Below are positions 14,800-28,194 of a stretch of 64,000 nucleotides of DNA, in pieces. The stretch covers positions 1,084,501 to 1,148,500 of the forward strand of contig CALZFC010000101.1 of NCBI GenBank assembly GCA_945643635.1. Direction: 5' to 3'. The stretch is from Allodiplogaster sudhausi (lineage: Eukaryota > Nematoda > Chromadorea > Rhabditida > Diplogasteridae). The notes under the pieces were generated by a model that ran no database searches, was not told where the DNA came from, and saw nothing but the letters and a program-made list of their open reading frames with translations. The position numbers and the translations under genes are program-made. The stretch's first letter is position 1. Each line of letters begins with the position of its first letter.

Positions 14800-17230
14800 C
14801 CTCTTTCTCTCTCTTTCTATCTGTCACTCTCGCTCTCTACAGTATCCCCACCTCACTTTCAACTTTTCCTCCACTCATCTTCATCTTTTCTTCGCTTATC
14901 CTAGATTTGCGTCTAAGTCTATTTCCTAAGGATGTTCATAACAAACAAGCAAAGCCCGCGTGAAGTTGGCAAAGGTTTTCGCCTATTGGCGTCAATAACA
15001 CCTGAAAGACAACAACATCCAAATACTTACATATGTTAGGAGTGAGAGAAAAAGGAAGACGCGGAAGTTAGAAGGTTTAGCGAAAGGGTAAAGGCAACTC
15101 TGCTCAAACATATGTGTGTGTGTACATACTTCAAGATGAAGACAAAAAAGAGGCGAATAAAGTGAGAGAAAAGGAGAGAGAGAGGGGTGTACATACTTCA
15201 AGATGAAGACAAAAAAGAGGCGAATAAAGTGAGAGAAAAGGAGAGAGAGAGGGGGGAGGAAGGTCCGACTTATAAAATCAAAACATTCCCCTCGAAGATT
15301 TACTCTACTAGATTGACGGCGGCTCATTTGGGGGAAAACAATTTTCATAGCAGTCAAAAATCATCGCGCATTTGCATTTATCCTGATGAGTAATGTCAAG
15401 AATTTCCTCCATGTGGCCAGAAAAACAAGAAAAAAGGGCGAGTTTCCGCCCGTGTCTAAATGGCAAGCCGATTAATCAACTTCCATCAGGAAACTCTCGT
15501 AATCAGGCAACGAGAATCATGCATTTGTGTGAATGTAAATGCAACGTATAATATGTTTTCATAGTAGCAAAAACCCAAAGAAACACGCGCGACGTGAGCA
15601 AGAAATTATTCCAATTTGTCAAGGAATAAATTTTATTTGCTTTCTTTGTTTGCAAAGAAAAATTTGCTGATTGTTTTTAAAAAGTAATTGATTGCCAGTT
15701 AATTGGTAAAGGAAATGCCTTAGATTTAAAGGAGTTATGAAGGAAAGAAGATATGGAAGAAAAATGTGTAAATTAAGTGAAGTCTGAACCTCCTTGACGA
15801 TTCGTTCAAACTCGTCAATATGAAATGTGTAGTCGGCGAATTTGGGATGATTCGTACCGAGATTCGGGTGCTTCACCTGCAAAATGGAAGAAAAGTGTAC
15901 ATTCAAGATGAACGCTGCATACATCTCATAGTCTGATTGAATGCATCTCCATTGTGGAAAGCCATGGTATGTACATAAGGGAAGAAGAAGAAAGTGTGGA
16001 CGATGCAAAGGAGGGAATAGGCTGACCTCCCCGTGGCTCTTGAGCAGCGCCTCGTTCGTCCATGTCTGATAGCGCACTCCTCGGAGACGCGCCAGGTCGA
16101 GGTAGCAAAACTCGTCGCCGCAGTTGTAACTGAAAACAGCAAAGCGTATATGTAAATACTATGTATGTATGATATGCTACTTGTGGATCTTTAGGGAAGA
16201 AATAAATGAACGAATGCAAAACATGAGAGAAAATGTTCGAGAAGACGAGAGCCAAACGTGAGCTGGATCACATTGTTGTATTCTTTCATTCAGTAAGCCG
16301 CCTAGATAGGCAATTGATGCTAAGCATGCCACGCTAAATGCAATTTATATGGCTCTTTAAGAAATTAATTCTTATAATCGCAGATGAAAGAAGAGAAGAA
16401 TCTATAAGTCATGGCCTTTGGCGTCCTACTTACAATGCAATTTAGAAAAAAATAGGCTTCCTCGTTGTTCCGCGAAGAGCTCCTGACCGGATGCAATAAA
16501 AAGGCGAGGAAAGGTCCAGGAGAGATAGCCGCGGATTTTCATGGACTTTGGATATGTGATCCCGTTACTAAAGCTCATAACCTCTGATTATTTTCATAAT
16601 AACTGTAAGCTTATACCATGTATGTACTATGTAAGTTGTATTCCGCATGGCAAGTACTATCCATTTCCTCCCTAATCGTGTCGTTTCGGTAGATTATCTC
16701 TCATCTGCAATTACTTAGCACACTTGGCAGACGGGTTATTCACATAGTAATCGTAGCATTATCCTCCTCATAACAAATTAGCATTCTTCCTCATTTACCC
16801 TTTCCACATGCTTTCTAAATGGTAATCCTGGGTATCGTCTTCTGTCTGCTTCCTGATTTCTATTACCCACTTCCCTTTTGAATTCTCGTTTATAAAAGAC
16901 GCCAGTTAGTATTCTTTGATGTTTTCATCTTATTTACATTCTTGCCTTAATAGACGCGCATGAACATAAGCATTGCACAAAGGAAGAGAGCGCAAACAAA
17001 GAGAGAACGACGCGTTTGGTACGTAAATATACATTCTATCTATGAATATCTTAGCTTACAAACAGGAAGATTAGAGATTCGCTGCCAAACAACGGCCAGT
17101 GGCGTCAAGCAAAGTCTATGGGTTCCTTCAGAAGATGGGGAATAATAGAACGAGGAGGAGAGAAAAGAGAAGAGAGAGAAGTGAGAGGAATGGAGAGAGA
17201 GACAGAGAGAAAGAGAAGTGACTGAAATGA

Positions 17231-17261
<31 letters not shown>

Positions 17262-17437
17262 TAGAGAAATGTACCAAAAGGATAAATGAAGAAATATTCA
17301 TAGCCGGATTGGTTAGATGATAGAGGAACTAAAAAGTGCAGCGACTTCTCCTTTTCTCTCCATTTGCTTGCGTTAGTTAAATCCTTGGAAAAAAGTGCTT
17401 GAGTCCGTGCACTGAAGCGAATTGACATCTTCCTTTT

Positions 17438-17479
<42 letters not shown>

Positions 17480-19340
17480 CAGAGAGAGAGAGAGAGAGAG
17501 AAAGACTTTCCTTCTCCTTCTAATCTTCACTTTTCTGTCTCCTCTCCTTCGCCGGCCCGTGAAAGGAGAATCCGATGGCACGAAAAATGACAGTCCGACG
17601 TATGCCAGGTGAGGTAGTAGGAACGGATTAGCAGAAGCCGCAATCAACGTCACTCTCTTTCTCTCGGATATCTCTTCCGTTAATCCCTCTAACTTACTCT
17701 TCTCTCTTCCTCTCTCTCTTTCCCTCTCCCTCTCTTCTTTTTTGCTCTCCTCTAAACTGCTAAATGAGAAGGCTCAAGCCGACCCGGCGACGTTATATAT
17801 TAAGATTTGCTAATCCACTTTAAAAATGATAGTGGCTCGCCTCTAAAGATAGCGCGGCGAGCTTGTATTTCCAAGCGGCTTTTCCACTCTGCATTTATTT
17901 TAGCGCCTGCTGCGGAAACTTCTAATGACTAGTGGAAAAGAAGACCTTTCAAAGAAATGTTCCTGCAAGAAAAAGGTCAGATCTGACTGATCATATTCCA
18001 TAAAAGCTCGCGTTTAGCTCAAGAGTGGACATTTAAAGCTCTCTGATAACATTTTGACATGGCCAAAAGGTCCTTCAAGTCGAGAATTGTAGAAAGATCA
18101 ACAATTCTGATGAAGGCTAGAATCTGGGGATCATTCTCTATTTCAAATATTCACCACTTTCCAATGTCAAAAAGGCAAGCAATTTGATTGAGAACAAAAG
18201 AGAGAGAGAGAGAGAGAGAGATTCAGAGAGACGGAAGAGAGATAAGATGGCCATTGTTGCATGACTAACATCTCAAAGACGGCAGCCCAGTCAGGGAGGA
18301 AGAGGAGATGAGTGAGACCGGAGCCGTGGATGCCGATGAAGATGTCCGTGTTGTGGGTCTGCTCGAGTTGGTCGAGAAATGGTACCTTCCTGAGTTATCC
18401 ACTCAACTACTCATCACATTTGCATGCCAGAAATAATTTTGTCATAATGTTTGACTAAAATCAAAAGGCTACAATCAATCTAACATTCAGTTCAAAATCT
18501 TAAAATTTTCTTGATGTACTTTTTTTTGCCTTGAGATCAAATCAAACAATGTAAAGGGCTTTCTTTAACCAGTAAATTTTATTTAAAGGAACCATGCACT
18601 GAATTATTCTACAATGATACATTAGGACCATTTTGAACGTGCGCTCTAAAATATTTGGCCCTTCTGTTGAATAGAGAGCGTGTGATATGGAGGGTGGCTA
18701 ACAGCTACCCTCAATAATTTTTGGTTAAGCCATAGTTTGCGTGTCCTTAGCTTTGTAGCAAGTGGACAAAAATGGCTTAAACTTTCTAGATGTATGAATG
18801 TTTTAGACAGATGCGAAAAGGTCCATAAAACCTTAGGTTAATTATTCAATGAAATGCTCCTTTAAGACTAATTTCCTTATCGTCTAGAGTGATGTGATAC
18901 CTGTTGTAGTCGACGATCTTTGCAGAGACACCGGGCATCTCTTCCAGTCGCGCCATCAACTAAAAGTAATCAACTTTTTCCCCTCATTTTCATCATCTGC
19001 CACTTGGCTCGGGTGCTTTCTCTCTCTCTCTTTTCCAATTTTCATTGCCGTTAGCTCTCTTTTTTTCTGCTTTTTTTTCTTGTAGATAAATATACTCATT
19101 GACAGCAACAAATGAGCACATAAGTGAAATTGACGAGCTTGCCAGGGACTGCTCTCATCACATATCTCTGTCTCTAACTATCCACCCTCCATCTCTCTCT
19201 CTATCTCTTTCTCTTCTACCGACATTTTTCTTCTTCGCTTGCATCTCTTCTCTTGGAGTGAGAGATGCTCACTCTACAATGCTGTAAAGATGTGGAGGGT
19301 GACGCCGGAGGGAAGAACAAGAAGAGTGTCTGGAGGGAGT

Positions 19341-19390
<50 letters not shown>

Positions 19391-19626
19391 AAATGAGCGA
19401 TAGAAAAGATAAGGATGAAGGATAAGGGATAGAGCGAGCGAGAGATGAAGAGAAATTCTAGAGATCATGAAATTCAGAGTGGGCGACATCACTTCGCACT
19501 GGGGTTTTAGTTGCCAAGTCTATGGAAGAAAGAGTGTAGAAGAAATATGGGAATGCAAGAGTGACACATGGAAAGAGAGGATATCAGAGATGTGGAAAGG
19601 CAGCAAGAAAGAGAGAGAGAGAAAGT

Positions 19627-19660
<34 letters not shown>

Positions 19661-19921
19661 CAAAGATGAAGCAGGTCCTGAAAATCACGGGCTGCAGAGA
19701 GGCTCACGTTTCGGCCGCTACTCTAGACGCCGTTATTGGTCAGTCATCGTCTCAAGTTCTCCAGGTCACTCAAACACTTGCCGCGGCAAATATTCAACTC
19801 GGCTCTCTCCTCTCTAGCTTCATTGTCCCCCTCGTGATACTCCGGGCTGAGCACCTCCGGCAGAGTCATGGCCGGCCCCGTGCCCTTCAGGACATCCAAT
19901 GAAAACAAGGTGTGTGCCTCT

Positions 19922-19965
<44 letters not shown>

Positions 19966-21177
19966 AATACCCTCTCTCTCCACTTCTTCCCATTCCCTCT
20001 CTCTCCCTCCTACTCTTCTAACTTACTTCACGGGTGAGTAGTGCCCACCCTCGCCACCTAAGCAGAGCAGTTGCTTGGCTTATTCTACTCAATCACTCAC
20101 TCAGCTTCCAGATTCTTCACACCCCTGTAATTTCTCTGTACAATCATGACAGTTTTCTGCACTAATATTTTCGATTAAAAGCCACAATTGCAGTATTCAA
20201 ATTCTTTCCCGTCCGTTCTCTACTATCGCGACACCTTTGGACTTGAGCCTATCAGAGGTTAGAATGTCAACTTAATTAGTGACGAGGAAGTTGAAAGTAA
20301 CCTCTGCCAGATTCGATAACAACCGAGTGCTCAGACGACAGCGTTACAACAAAATCTACAGGTTCTCTATTAAAATAAATAATTGAATAAGAGGGAGAGA
20401 GAGGGTGAATATATCATCAAGTAGACAGTAAATGTCGAGGAAGTCTAGCAGTTAGCCCTTTCAATTCTTATCAACTCGCTCATTCAGTTCGAACGACATT
20501 CAACATAAATCCAGCCATGAACGACAGTTTCCTCTCGAAGATGACTCCAAGTTATCATGCAAGTTGCTGACACAAAATTTGCATTCCTTTCTTCTATGAT
20601 TAATCTACAATAATCTAGAAGAAAAGTATAGAACAGAAAGAATATGTGGCATAAACTTAGCAGCCATCTTTGCAGGTGGAGCAGATTCTGACAAATCGCG
20701 TGCTGACCGTGCACCCCCGTCGGCTGCTCACTTTCACGCTCATCCTCTTTGCGACTGCACTCCAATTGGTCCCTTTGCAATTTAATAGTTTGCTCTTTGT
20801 TTACATGTTTACATGCATATGTGCATTTACTAGCCATGTACATTTATGTAAATATATTTGTTATATAAGATTAGTAAATGCTCTTATAAATAACATAATT
20901 AAGAATATCTACAAAATATAGCATGGTTCCACCCCTCTACTTGAGTTGCTCTTCTCCTCTGTCTGCGTCTTCTTCGACGGCTGCCCCTACTTTGTCGCGC
21001 TCATTCTCTCGGCTGCGATGTTCGTGAACACGTGCATACTCTTCATCTTTCTACGGTCATGCCCGACGAGGGCCATGCTTGTGAGTTGGAGAGGGAAAAA
21101 GAAAGAGAGGGACAGAAAGATAGAAAAAGAGAACGAGAAAGAGAGCGAGAAGGAGAGGCAGAAACAATTGATGGAGC

Positions 21178-21220
<43 letters not shown>

Positions 21221-22755
21221 GAGAGGAAAACAGAAAGAGAGAAAAGAGATGAAAATACAATTTGAGATCATGTCATGCATTGCGGTATCTCTGTCGTGCG
21301 TGCTGTCGATCTCGCTCTTCTTTTGGACTGCGCGGTTGATTAGCATGGAAAAGGCACAGGGGGAGGCCTCCTACTATCAACAAGTCACCACCACTGCATC
21401 ACCAGGTTGGCAGAGAGAAAGAGAGAGAGAGAGAGAGATAGAGAGAGAGAGAAAGAGAAACTGATAGAGATACATATATAAAGGAAATAATGAGTAACAA
21501 GCGTCGGGTGCAGATGTAAATGATGACCAGCCGGCGACCACCACTGACTCTCCTCGTTACTTGTTCGACTCGGCCGACAATCCGATCATCCGTTCCACGC
21601 GTCTTGCCATCTACTCATTTCTACTCATTCTTGCGCCGGCTCACGGTTTGCTCTCTTTCTCTCTCACTCAGTGCCTCTTTTCCTCGCTTTTTCTTATTAT
21701 CTCTGCCTTTCCTTCATCTAATCATCCCTCTCTCTCTCTCTCTCACTCTCTCTTTCCAGCCATCGCGTCAGCATTGGCCGTCTATGTCCTCTACAACAAT
21801 GTACGCGCTCTGAGTGATCAGCGAGTGGTGCGCGGATTCTTCTTCACCGAGCCAAAGATGGGCCACCAGGTGTATATAAGGCAATGCTCTCACTCTCTCT
21901 CTCTCTCTCTCATTCTCTCTCTGCAGAAGATTCTGGTGCCGATCGAGTTGTTGCAAGTCCGTCAACTCGACGACGACGGTCCGGAGAATGCATCAATCGG
22001 AGTGCAGACAAGCGGAACGAGACGGGATGAGATATGAGCATGATCTTTTTGCTTCTTTTTCTTCTTGTTACATGTTGTTCATTTATAAACGATCTCTTGC
22101 CATTTCATTACCTGATAAACGTTAAAAAATATTTGACTCGATTCTCCTTTTTATGAACAATCTCTCCCAGAGAAAGAAGAGAAACTAGCCTTGTCGACGT
22201 TGAGGACCCGGCGATGAGGGGTTGAGCGACTCAGGAAGGTAATGCGGACCTGTGCGAGAACTGTGATAATAAGGAGTCAAGAAACATTGCATAGCTTGGG
22301 TTTTCAATTGACAACCTTTTCTGGCAGCGGCCCCTTCTGCTCGATGCGGAGTCGGTGGATGACGTGGTGCGAGAAGGCGTGCATCAGACCGCTTCCCTGC
22401 CAGCCGTCAATCTCAAGAAGGCAAACGGGAGAAGGAGAGAAATAGGGGGATAACAAGTTAAGGAAGTGTACAGATGAAATGAGAAGAAAAGTGAAGATAG
22501 AAGTCGAACCAAGGGCAAGTTGTAGTACATTCCATATCTCTGCCGGGCGAGCAGCGGCAACATCGCATGTCTGAAGCAGACTCTCTTCTTGTCGAGGGAG
22601 ACCAACTCGACCGGACGGCGACGGGAGAAGGCCGACCATGTTGCGCCGAAGAAGCCGTCGATGAAACCACCAGAGTACTGGAGGGAGAGCGAGCAACAGA
22701 GAGGGAAGCGAAGGGGTCAGAGAGACAAAGAGTGAGAGACAGAGACAGAGAGATG

Positions 22756-22790
<35 letters not shown>

Positions 22791-23190
22791 GTACCCAAGA
22801 TGTTATCGAAGCACATTACGTTAATTGGGAAGGAATTGGGAGGCAGAAACATAGTGAGAGAGTTAATATGAGAGGAATACAACAATCTCACCGTGTCCCA
22901 CCAGACTATATCGATGTCGTCGTTAAAAGTGCTCCCGTTAATGTGTTGCGAGGCGTAGAGGTTGATGAAGTCGCAGAAGTGATGGAACCTGTAAGAGATG
23001 TGCTGTGATACGGTCTTGACATTCTCAGATCAGAAATTGTAGACTTGCTTGTGAAAGAGCTAGAGTAATTGAGACAGCGTGAAAGGTATAGAGACGGTGA
23101 GAAAGAGGAGAGAGTGATGTGGAGAGAGAGAGAGAGAGAGAAAGCGAGAGAGAGAGAGAGAGAAAGCGAGAGAGAGAGAGAGAGAGAGAA

Positions 23191-23225
<35 letters not shown>

Positions 23226-24235
23226 TACGCACATGTTGATGGCTGCATCCAGCTTGATGACAACGGTGGGCCTCTCGAAGATGACATCGCAGTGGTCGTC
23301 GTCGACAGAAAACTCAGGCGATGACTTGAAATGGCGAAGCTCGTCGTTCCTTGGAGGAAATTTCATTTACTCTTTTTTTTAATTGAAATTCCAATTACAG
23401 TACAAGCAACTAATTTGTTAATAAATTAGAAATAGATATTTATACGCTGGAAATACATATACCAGCTCTGAAGATATCCCTTGCGGTCGAGTTGTCTCTC
23501 TATCGCATCCGGATAGAAGCGATCGCAGTTCCCGCCGACGTCGCCTTCGTGAATGACGTCATCACGATATCTATTCAGGGGAGATGAAGGAACATTAGGA
23601 ATCGGAATAAAACTAAATTTAGGCTTCGAATAGAAATTGGGAGCTATTTCTCAACCAATAGAAAGTTTAAACCTTTTAGAATCGCGCGCATTGAGATGGC
23701 GAAAGTCGAAGAAGATGTTCTCGGCCATACAGTAAGCCAGGTGATCCGAGCACTCGAGGCGCGTTTTATCCTTAAAAATATATATATACGTACATATCAA
23801 AGGGATATTAATATTCCGAGATGCTTGAGCGACGATATTTCAACGTCTCGACAAGCAAATCTGCTCCTCCTAGCCTTGTCTCTCGACTCGCAGATTGTGT
23901 GCATGGTGTTACGGTAGTTGAGATAGCCCCAGTCGCCTTGCTCGAAGAATCGTTTCCTCTGGTACTCTCTGTCGCACACTTTCCTAGAACCACACAGAGC
24001 CATTTCACATATCAAATGAAGGTTGATCTCTTTGAAAGGTGTGCAAAAAGCTGGTGAAGGAGGATTATGGTAGTCATGAGATTATGCTTCGGGTTACTGT
24101 AGCCGTACCATCGCTTGCTGGGCAGATTACACTTGATCATCTCGGCCGAGTAGCTTCTCTCGAAAGTGCAGCCCGACTCGAAGCCCCAGCAACGGCCATT
24201 CTTCAGCGTCTCTTCCTGTATATCCACGCTGAACC

Positions 24236-24268
<33 letters not shown>

Positions 24269-24377
24269 ACTCCGTTTCTCTCTCGCTCTCTCTCCCACTC
24301 CCTTTCTCTCTCCTTCTCTCTCTCTCCATTCTCTGTCCTCTCTCTCTCTTTCCCCCTCTCTTTCTCTCTCTTTCCCC

Positions 24378-24408
<31 letters not shown>

Positions 24409-24638
24409 GTCTGACTTGCGAAGTAATGTTAATTATCTTCAAACTGATTGAATGATCCCCATGAACAGACCGAGAAGGGGCACTGCGGGTCGGCGAGACA
24501 TCGCTTCCGTAGAGTGACGTCATTCCTAATCTTGTACTCGAGTAGCCGGGGAGGGAGATCCAGCTCGGCCGCCCAGTCCAGGCAGCCGACTCTCCATGCT
24601 ATGGACAACAGAAGAAGACTGTGTAGAGGCCCTTTCAT
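14025..24638 (-). CDS. EOGT: EGF-domain-specific O-GlcNAc transferase (ER, GT61 family)
   Basis: About fifteen exons on the minus strand, near 24638-24471, 24237-24087, 23996-23885, 23773-23676, 23571-23464, 23351-23231, 22983-22888, 22673-22511, 22427-22316, 22252-22188, 18961-18899, 18396-18269, 16130-16027, 15874-15795, 14119-14025. It starts with a signal peptide ([15 protein letters not shown]). Core family blocks follow: [53 protein letters not shown], the nucleotide-sugar-binding block [19 protein letters not shown], and [15 protein letters not shown]. It ends K-S-E-L, a KDEL-type ER-retrieval signal. Known role: adds O-GlcNAc to Ser/Thr in EGF repeats of Notch and other extracellular proteins inside the ER. 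Two introns use GC donors (GACAAG|GCTAGG; GACAAG|GCTAGT). One intron of about 3.2 kb contains a separate gene on the other strand. Confidence 0.93.
14753..14834. repeat. (CT)n tract in last EOGT intron
   Basis: CT on the plus strand, GA on the sense strand of EOGT. Confidence 0.9.
15121..15254. repeat. 67-bp tandem duplication in EOGT intron
   Basis: Two consecutive, nearly identical 67-bp copies (15121-15187 and 15188-15254), starting TGTACATACTTCAAGATGAA. Their identity suggests a recent duplication. Confidence 0.93.
17229..17505. repeat. Two (GA)n tracts in EOGT intron
   Basis: GA runs at 17229-17262 and 17443-17505, separated by non-repeat sequence; CT on the EOGT sense strand. Confidence 0.9.
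19342..19386. repeat. (GA)n tract in EOGT intron
   Basis: Pure GA run within the large EOGT intron, upstream of the nested gene. Confidence 0.93.
19868..22037 (+). CDS. Nested multipass membrane protein, 261 aa, family not recognised
   Basis: Seven exons: 19868-19909, 20676-20768, 20922-21080, 21267-21405, 21514-21645, 21760-21869, 21927-22037. They total 786 nt, with every junction in phase. The start is [14 protein letters not shown]. Hydrophobic segments are [17 protein letters not shown], a stretch around [50 protein letters not shown] and [13 protein letters not shown] continuing into [10 protein letters not shown]. That gives four or five helices. The C-terminal tail is acidic ([11 protein letters not shown]). 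The whole gene lies inside one intron of EOGT on the opposite strand. I do not recognise the family; no catalytic or transporter motif is visible. Introns are mostly (CT)n or (GA)n. The clean phase over seven exons is the main support. Confidence 0.8.
19924..19963. repeat. (CT)n tract in intron 1 of the nested gene
   Basis: Pure CT run about 14 bp after the first donor of the nested gene. Confidence 0.93.
21176..21218. repeat. (GA)n tract in intron 3 of the nested gene
   Basis: GA on the sense strand of the nested gene, CT on that of EOGT. Confidence 0.92.
22756..22788. repeat. (GA)n tract in EOGT intron
   Basis: GA run on the plus strand, CT in the sense of EOGT. Confidence 0.92.
23118..23222. 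repeat. (GA)n tract with periodic AAGC interruptions
   Basis: GA run interrupted by GAAAGC motifs at roughly 18-30 bp intervals; intron of EOGT. Confidence 0.92.
24238..24408. repeat. (CT)n-rich tract in first EOGT intron
   Basis: CT tract with CCCACTCC and TTTCCCCC variants filling EOGT intron 1; purine-rich on the EOGT sense strand. Confidence 0.9.
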
Positions 24639-25084
24639 GCTCTCCTCTTCTCAAGTGCTCTTCAGCACCTAAAAGTTGATTCTCTCACCAGCCAATATAG
24701 CCATAAAGATTCCCGCTTCCTAACAAATTGTCTATCCGTCTATCGTTTTCTCTTCCTCTCTCATTCTCTCTGCTTCTCTTCTCCCTCATTTTAGATAAGG
24801 CGCATGCAGTGGTTAGTGTACAAAGCATTCACGAACGAGTCTGTCATTTTATTAGCCATTCTAGCAGTTTCTTTCGTAATACAACGATTTATTCTAAGGA
24901 CATGTAACTAGGTCAGAGAAGAATAAGTTCAGAGTATTATACATTTGCATAAGGAACTAAGTGTAACCGGTTACGTGAATTCAGCTAACGCACTTTTGTA
25001 TAACATTTGGAGCAGTAGCACATAGAAAGGCAAATACTTCTATGGCAATGACGAAAGCAAGATAGAGGGAGAGAGGGAGAGAGG

Positions 25085-25117
<33 letters not shown>

Positions 25118-25670
25118 CGAGAGAGAGAGAGAGAGAGAGAGAAGACATACTGAAAGAGGGGGAGAGAGAGACAAGGCACACAGAAAGCCACTACCATCAA
25201 TACTAAAGTATAAACGATAAACTCCTATCAAGAGAACATCTACCATTATAACTTACAAGAGAGATCTGCTTCACTTTGCAGACTTTCGTTGATCATGTTG
25301 AGAAGGGAAGAGAATATGCAAGGGAACAAGAATAGTACAGAATAGGTGCTGCTCAGGAAGGTTGGCAGAGAGGAAAATGGAAGCAACTACGCGGTCTGTT
25401 TCTTAGCAACAAGATACTTCCTTTGCACTCTTAAGAATGAAGACAAATGGCCATTTAAACACTCAGAATGTTACAATTCTCAGATAGCAGAAGCAGGAGT
25501 GGTCCACATAGAGACTTCATCACAGGATAAGACGCTCATTATGCTTTGATAACAACAACTCAATCAAATATCATCATCATCGTAAAAGTACTGATACAGT
25601 ACTGTAATGTTGGAGGAGGCATGAAGATAGTAAAGGCAGCAATTCGTTTTGGCGGGAAATTCAAACTGGC
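24639..25670. other. Intergenic between EOGT and NudE gene
   Basis: Upstream of EOGT and downstream of the NudE stop. Holds a GA tract at 25066-25142; no gene recognised. Confidence 0.6.
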
Positions 25671-28194
25671 TCATGGAGCAGCGGGCGAGGATCGAATGGT
25701 GGTGAGGATCTGTTCGACCCGGTCAACCCGTCCAAGAAGATCCTTGACAATCTGGTTGATCGAGTGCGTGAAGGTACCCCGTGCAGATGTCTGCAAAGAA
25801 CATCAAGTGATTACGACAAGACATAACCTTAAACATTATCCGCGATCCCTTGCAATATTAAGAAAAGATACCGTCGATAATATCCAACAATTATATAATT
25901 TCCACCATGAGGATATTTTTAGAATTTTAATACTGACTCTTTTTCGGTAATAAAAAGAGCAAAAACTTCGGACTTGAATACATCCCATTAACCTCAGAAA
26001 CGCCGCTAAAAAATTAAGAAATCAGAGCACGAAAGGACCTTCTCTGTAGAAGTTGTTTTCGACGTCAGTTGAGAAGAGCAGGATTCAGTCGGTTGGATCG
26101 CCTTAGGAGGAATACTTAAGCCTTCTCGAATGGATAAGATAGATCTCGAGCTTTATCCCTATTCGTGGTGATATCATCCCTTACCACTCTCTCTTTCTTT
26201 CTCTCTCTCTCTCTCTCTATCTCTAGCTCTCTCTCTCTATCTTTCTCTCTAGCTCTCCCTCTCTTTCCCCTCTCTCGTCTAACCACTTGTTCTGCCGTCA
26301 ACTTGTTCGAGTGAGTGGAAGAGGAGGGTGGAGGAGAGGGAAGGATTGGAGAAGGGAGAGCCACTCTCACGTGATCTTCACATGCGCCGTTGTCGTTGCG
26401 GTGCTCCTTAAACGACCAGCTTACAACTTTTGATTCAAAAGAATTCTTTTTAGGGAAAGTATATTAAGTCACGAAATCAGAGAGAATGCTAATACGAAAC
26501 ATTTGGAGTAAATATAAACATTTTTGGAACAAGCTCCAGCTATTCAAGGATAACTCCTTCCCCAAAGCAGTAAAGCTCCCTCTCTAGAACTTGAATCGAA
26601 AGATGCCAAAAAGGCGTACAAGTCTGTCGACACGAAGCGGCTCGACCGCCATGAGAGGCCGCTCGTTCCGTTGCTCCTCACTCAAATGTAATCTCATCTA
26701 GCTCCTTTCCATCTTTCAATCTCTCTACTCAATTCACAAACATTCTCGAGGAATCACAAGTAAATATACAGTTGTGGCTTCAAAATACATTCAACAGGAC
26801 ACATCATAAGATGTTTCTCGGGAGGCTACAGCGCAAATTGGTACAAGTTCCCAAGCAGCAACGAAATATTTGTCATATAATTAGTGTCTTATTAGGCACC
26901 TCTTCCTTAACCATTTCAGTTCACTTTCTCCTTATTCTCGTACCCACCGCGACTTGGCTGACGACTCGGCCATGAAGTGAGTCTCTGCGAGGTCACTCTC
27001 CAGAATGGCTGCCTTCTCCGTCATCATGTTCAGGTCTCTAAAGAATCAGAAAGAAGATCCATAATGCCTGTATATGCCAGTGGACGTTAAAAAAGTAGCA
27101 GTAAAAACCTGAGATCAAATGCTGAACAGTAAATGAAAAGTGAGTGTTTGACCTCGAGAGATCCTCAAGGATCTGTTGTTGATTCCTCTCCCTCCTCTCC
27201 AAGTCATCATTCGCCTGTTCGAGAGTGCGAATCCGAAGACGCGCCGCTTCAAACTGGCCACGAATACTCGCCAGCTTGAAATGAACCATGCACTCTATTG
27301 ATCTATGCACTCACAGTAACACCTCCATATTCCTTGGCCTTGCCCACGCCTTGCTAAACAAACAATACAATCTGATCAAATAAATCCAAGAGTGCCATCC
27401 TTTTTCGTCTCTTACTTCGCCCTTCCCTCACTTAAACTCCAAACACTCCTCCACATCTTTTCTGCACAGCATTCATTTGCGTCACTCGTTGTGCATACTC
27501 AGAAAAAAAAATCAGAATTGGATGAAGAAGAAAGACTGAAACCTCTTGCCGGAGAGCTTCTTCAATGCGGACAACTTCTTTCTTTTCCGAATCATGACGG
27601 CGCTGAAATGGAAGGGGAATGAAATCATTCATTCAACATATCTCATCAATCAAACTGATGCACAAACCTACTTCCCGAGTTCTAAAGAGAAGGAATGATA
27701 GCTAGGAAGATAAGAGCGAGAGAGCCAGATAGCGAGAAAGCGAAAGAGATAGAGAGGTAGAGAGCGAAAGAAAGAGAGATTGAGAAGGCTGCAAACCGTA
27801 GTTCTTTCGAGTTCTCTCTTGGCCGCGTCCCTCTCAGCCACAGCATTGCCTAGCTTCCTGGTGGCGTCCTCCAAGTCCTTCTCTAGCATCTGCTCCATTT
27901 CAATGCTGCTCGTCTTGTAGTCATCAAATTCCTCAGCAAGCGTATCGTATCGATTCTGAAAAGAATCATCAAAATAAATAAATGTCCCGAATAACCGCTT
28001 TGAACGCTATCAAATTCTCACAACCGTCCATCCTTAGCAACCAAAAAATTGGCAATTAGTTAAGTGAAAAAAGGAAGCACAAGAACAGAAAGCTAGAATA
28101 GCCAAACCTTGTAGGTGAGCAACATCTCGACAAGCTTGTCAGAAGACATCTTGGACAATGCCTCAGTGGTGATCAGCCCGTTGTTCTCATCCAT
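25671..28194 (-). CDS. NDE1: NudE/NDE1-like dynein regulator
   Basis: Exons near 28194-28108, 27957-27797, 27603-27541, 27351-27315, 27277-27155, 27032-26953, possibly one at about 26700-26590, and 25795-25671. The start is MDENNGLITTEALSKMSSDK. A long coiled coil follows: YDTLAEEFDDYKTSSIEMEQ, RKLGNAVAERDAAKRELER, KKEVVRIEEALRQE, RRERNQQQILEDLSR and DLNMMTEKAAILESDLAE, the last matching the NudE consensus that ends in a hydrophobic-E-S-x-L box. The last exon (SINQIVKDLLGRVDRVEQI) resembles the conserved C-terminal helix. Known role: scaffolds LIS1 and dynein for nuclear migration, spindle function and transport. The central Ser-rich exon is uncertain because two frames are open there. Confidence 0.82.
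26189..26270. repeat. CT-rich tract in NudE intron
   Basis: CTCTCT with CTAGCTCT interruptions, in an intron upstream of the last NudE exon. Confidence 0.85.

Noticed and set aside
19561..19902. 113-codon plus-strand frame upstream of the nested gene
   Set aside because: Half of it is (GA)n translation; the nested gene starts in a different frame at 19868 with an ATG that splices cleanly.
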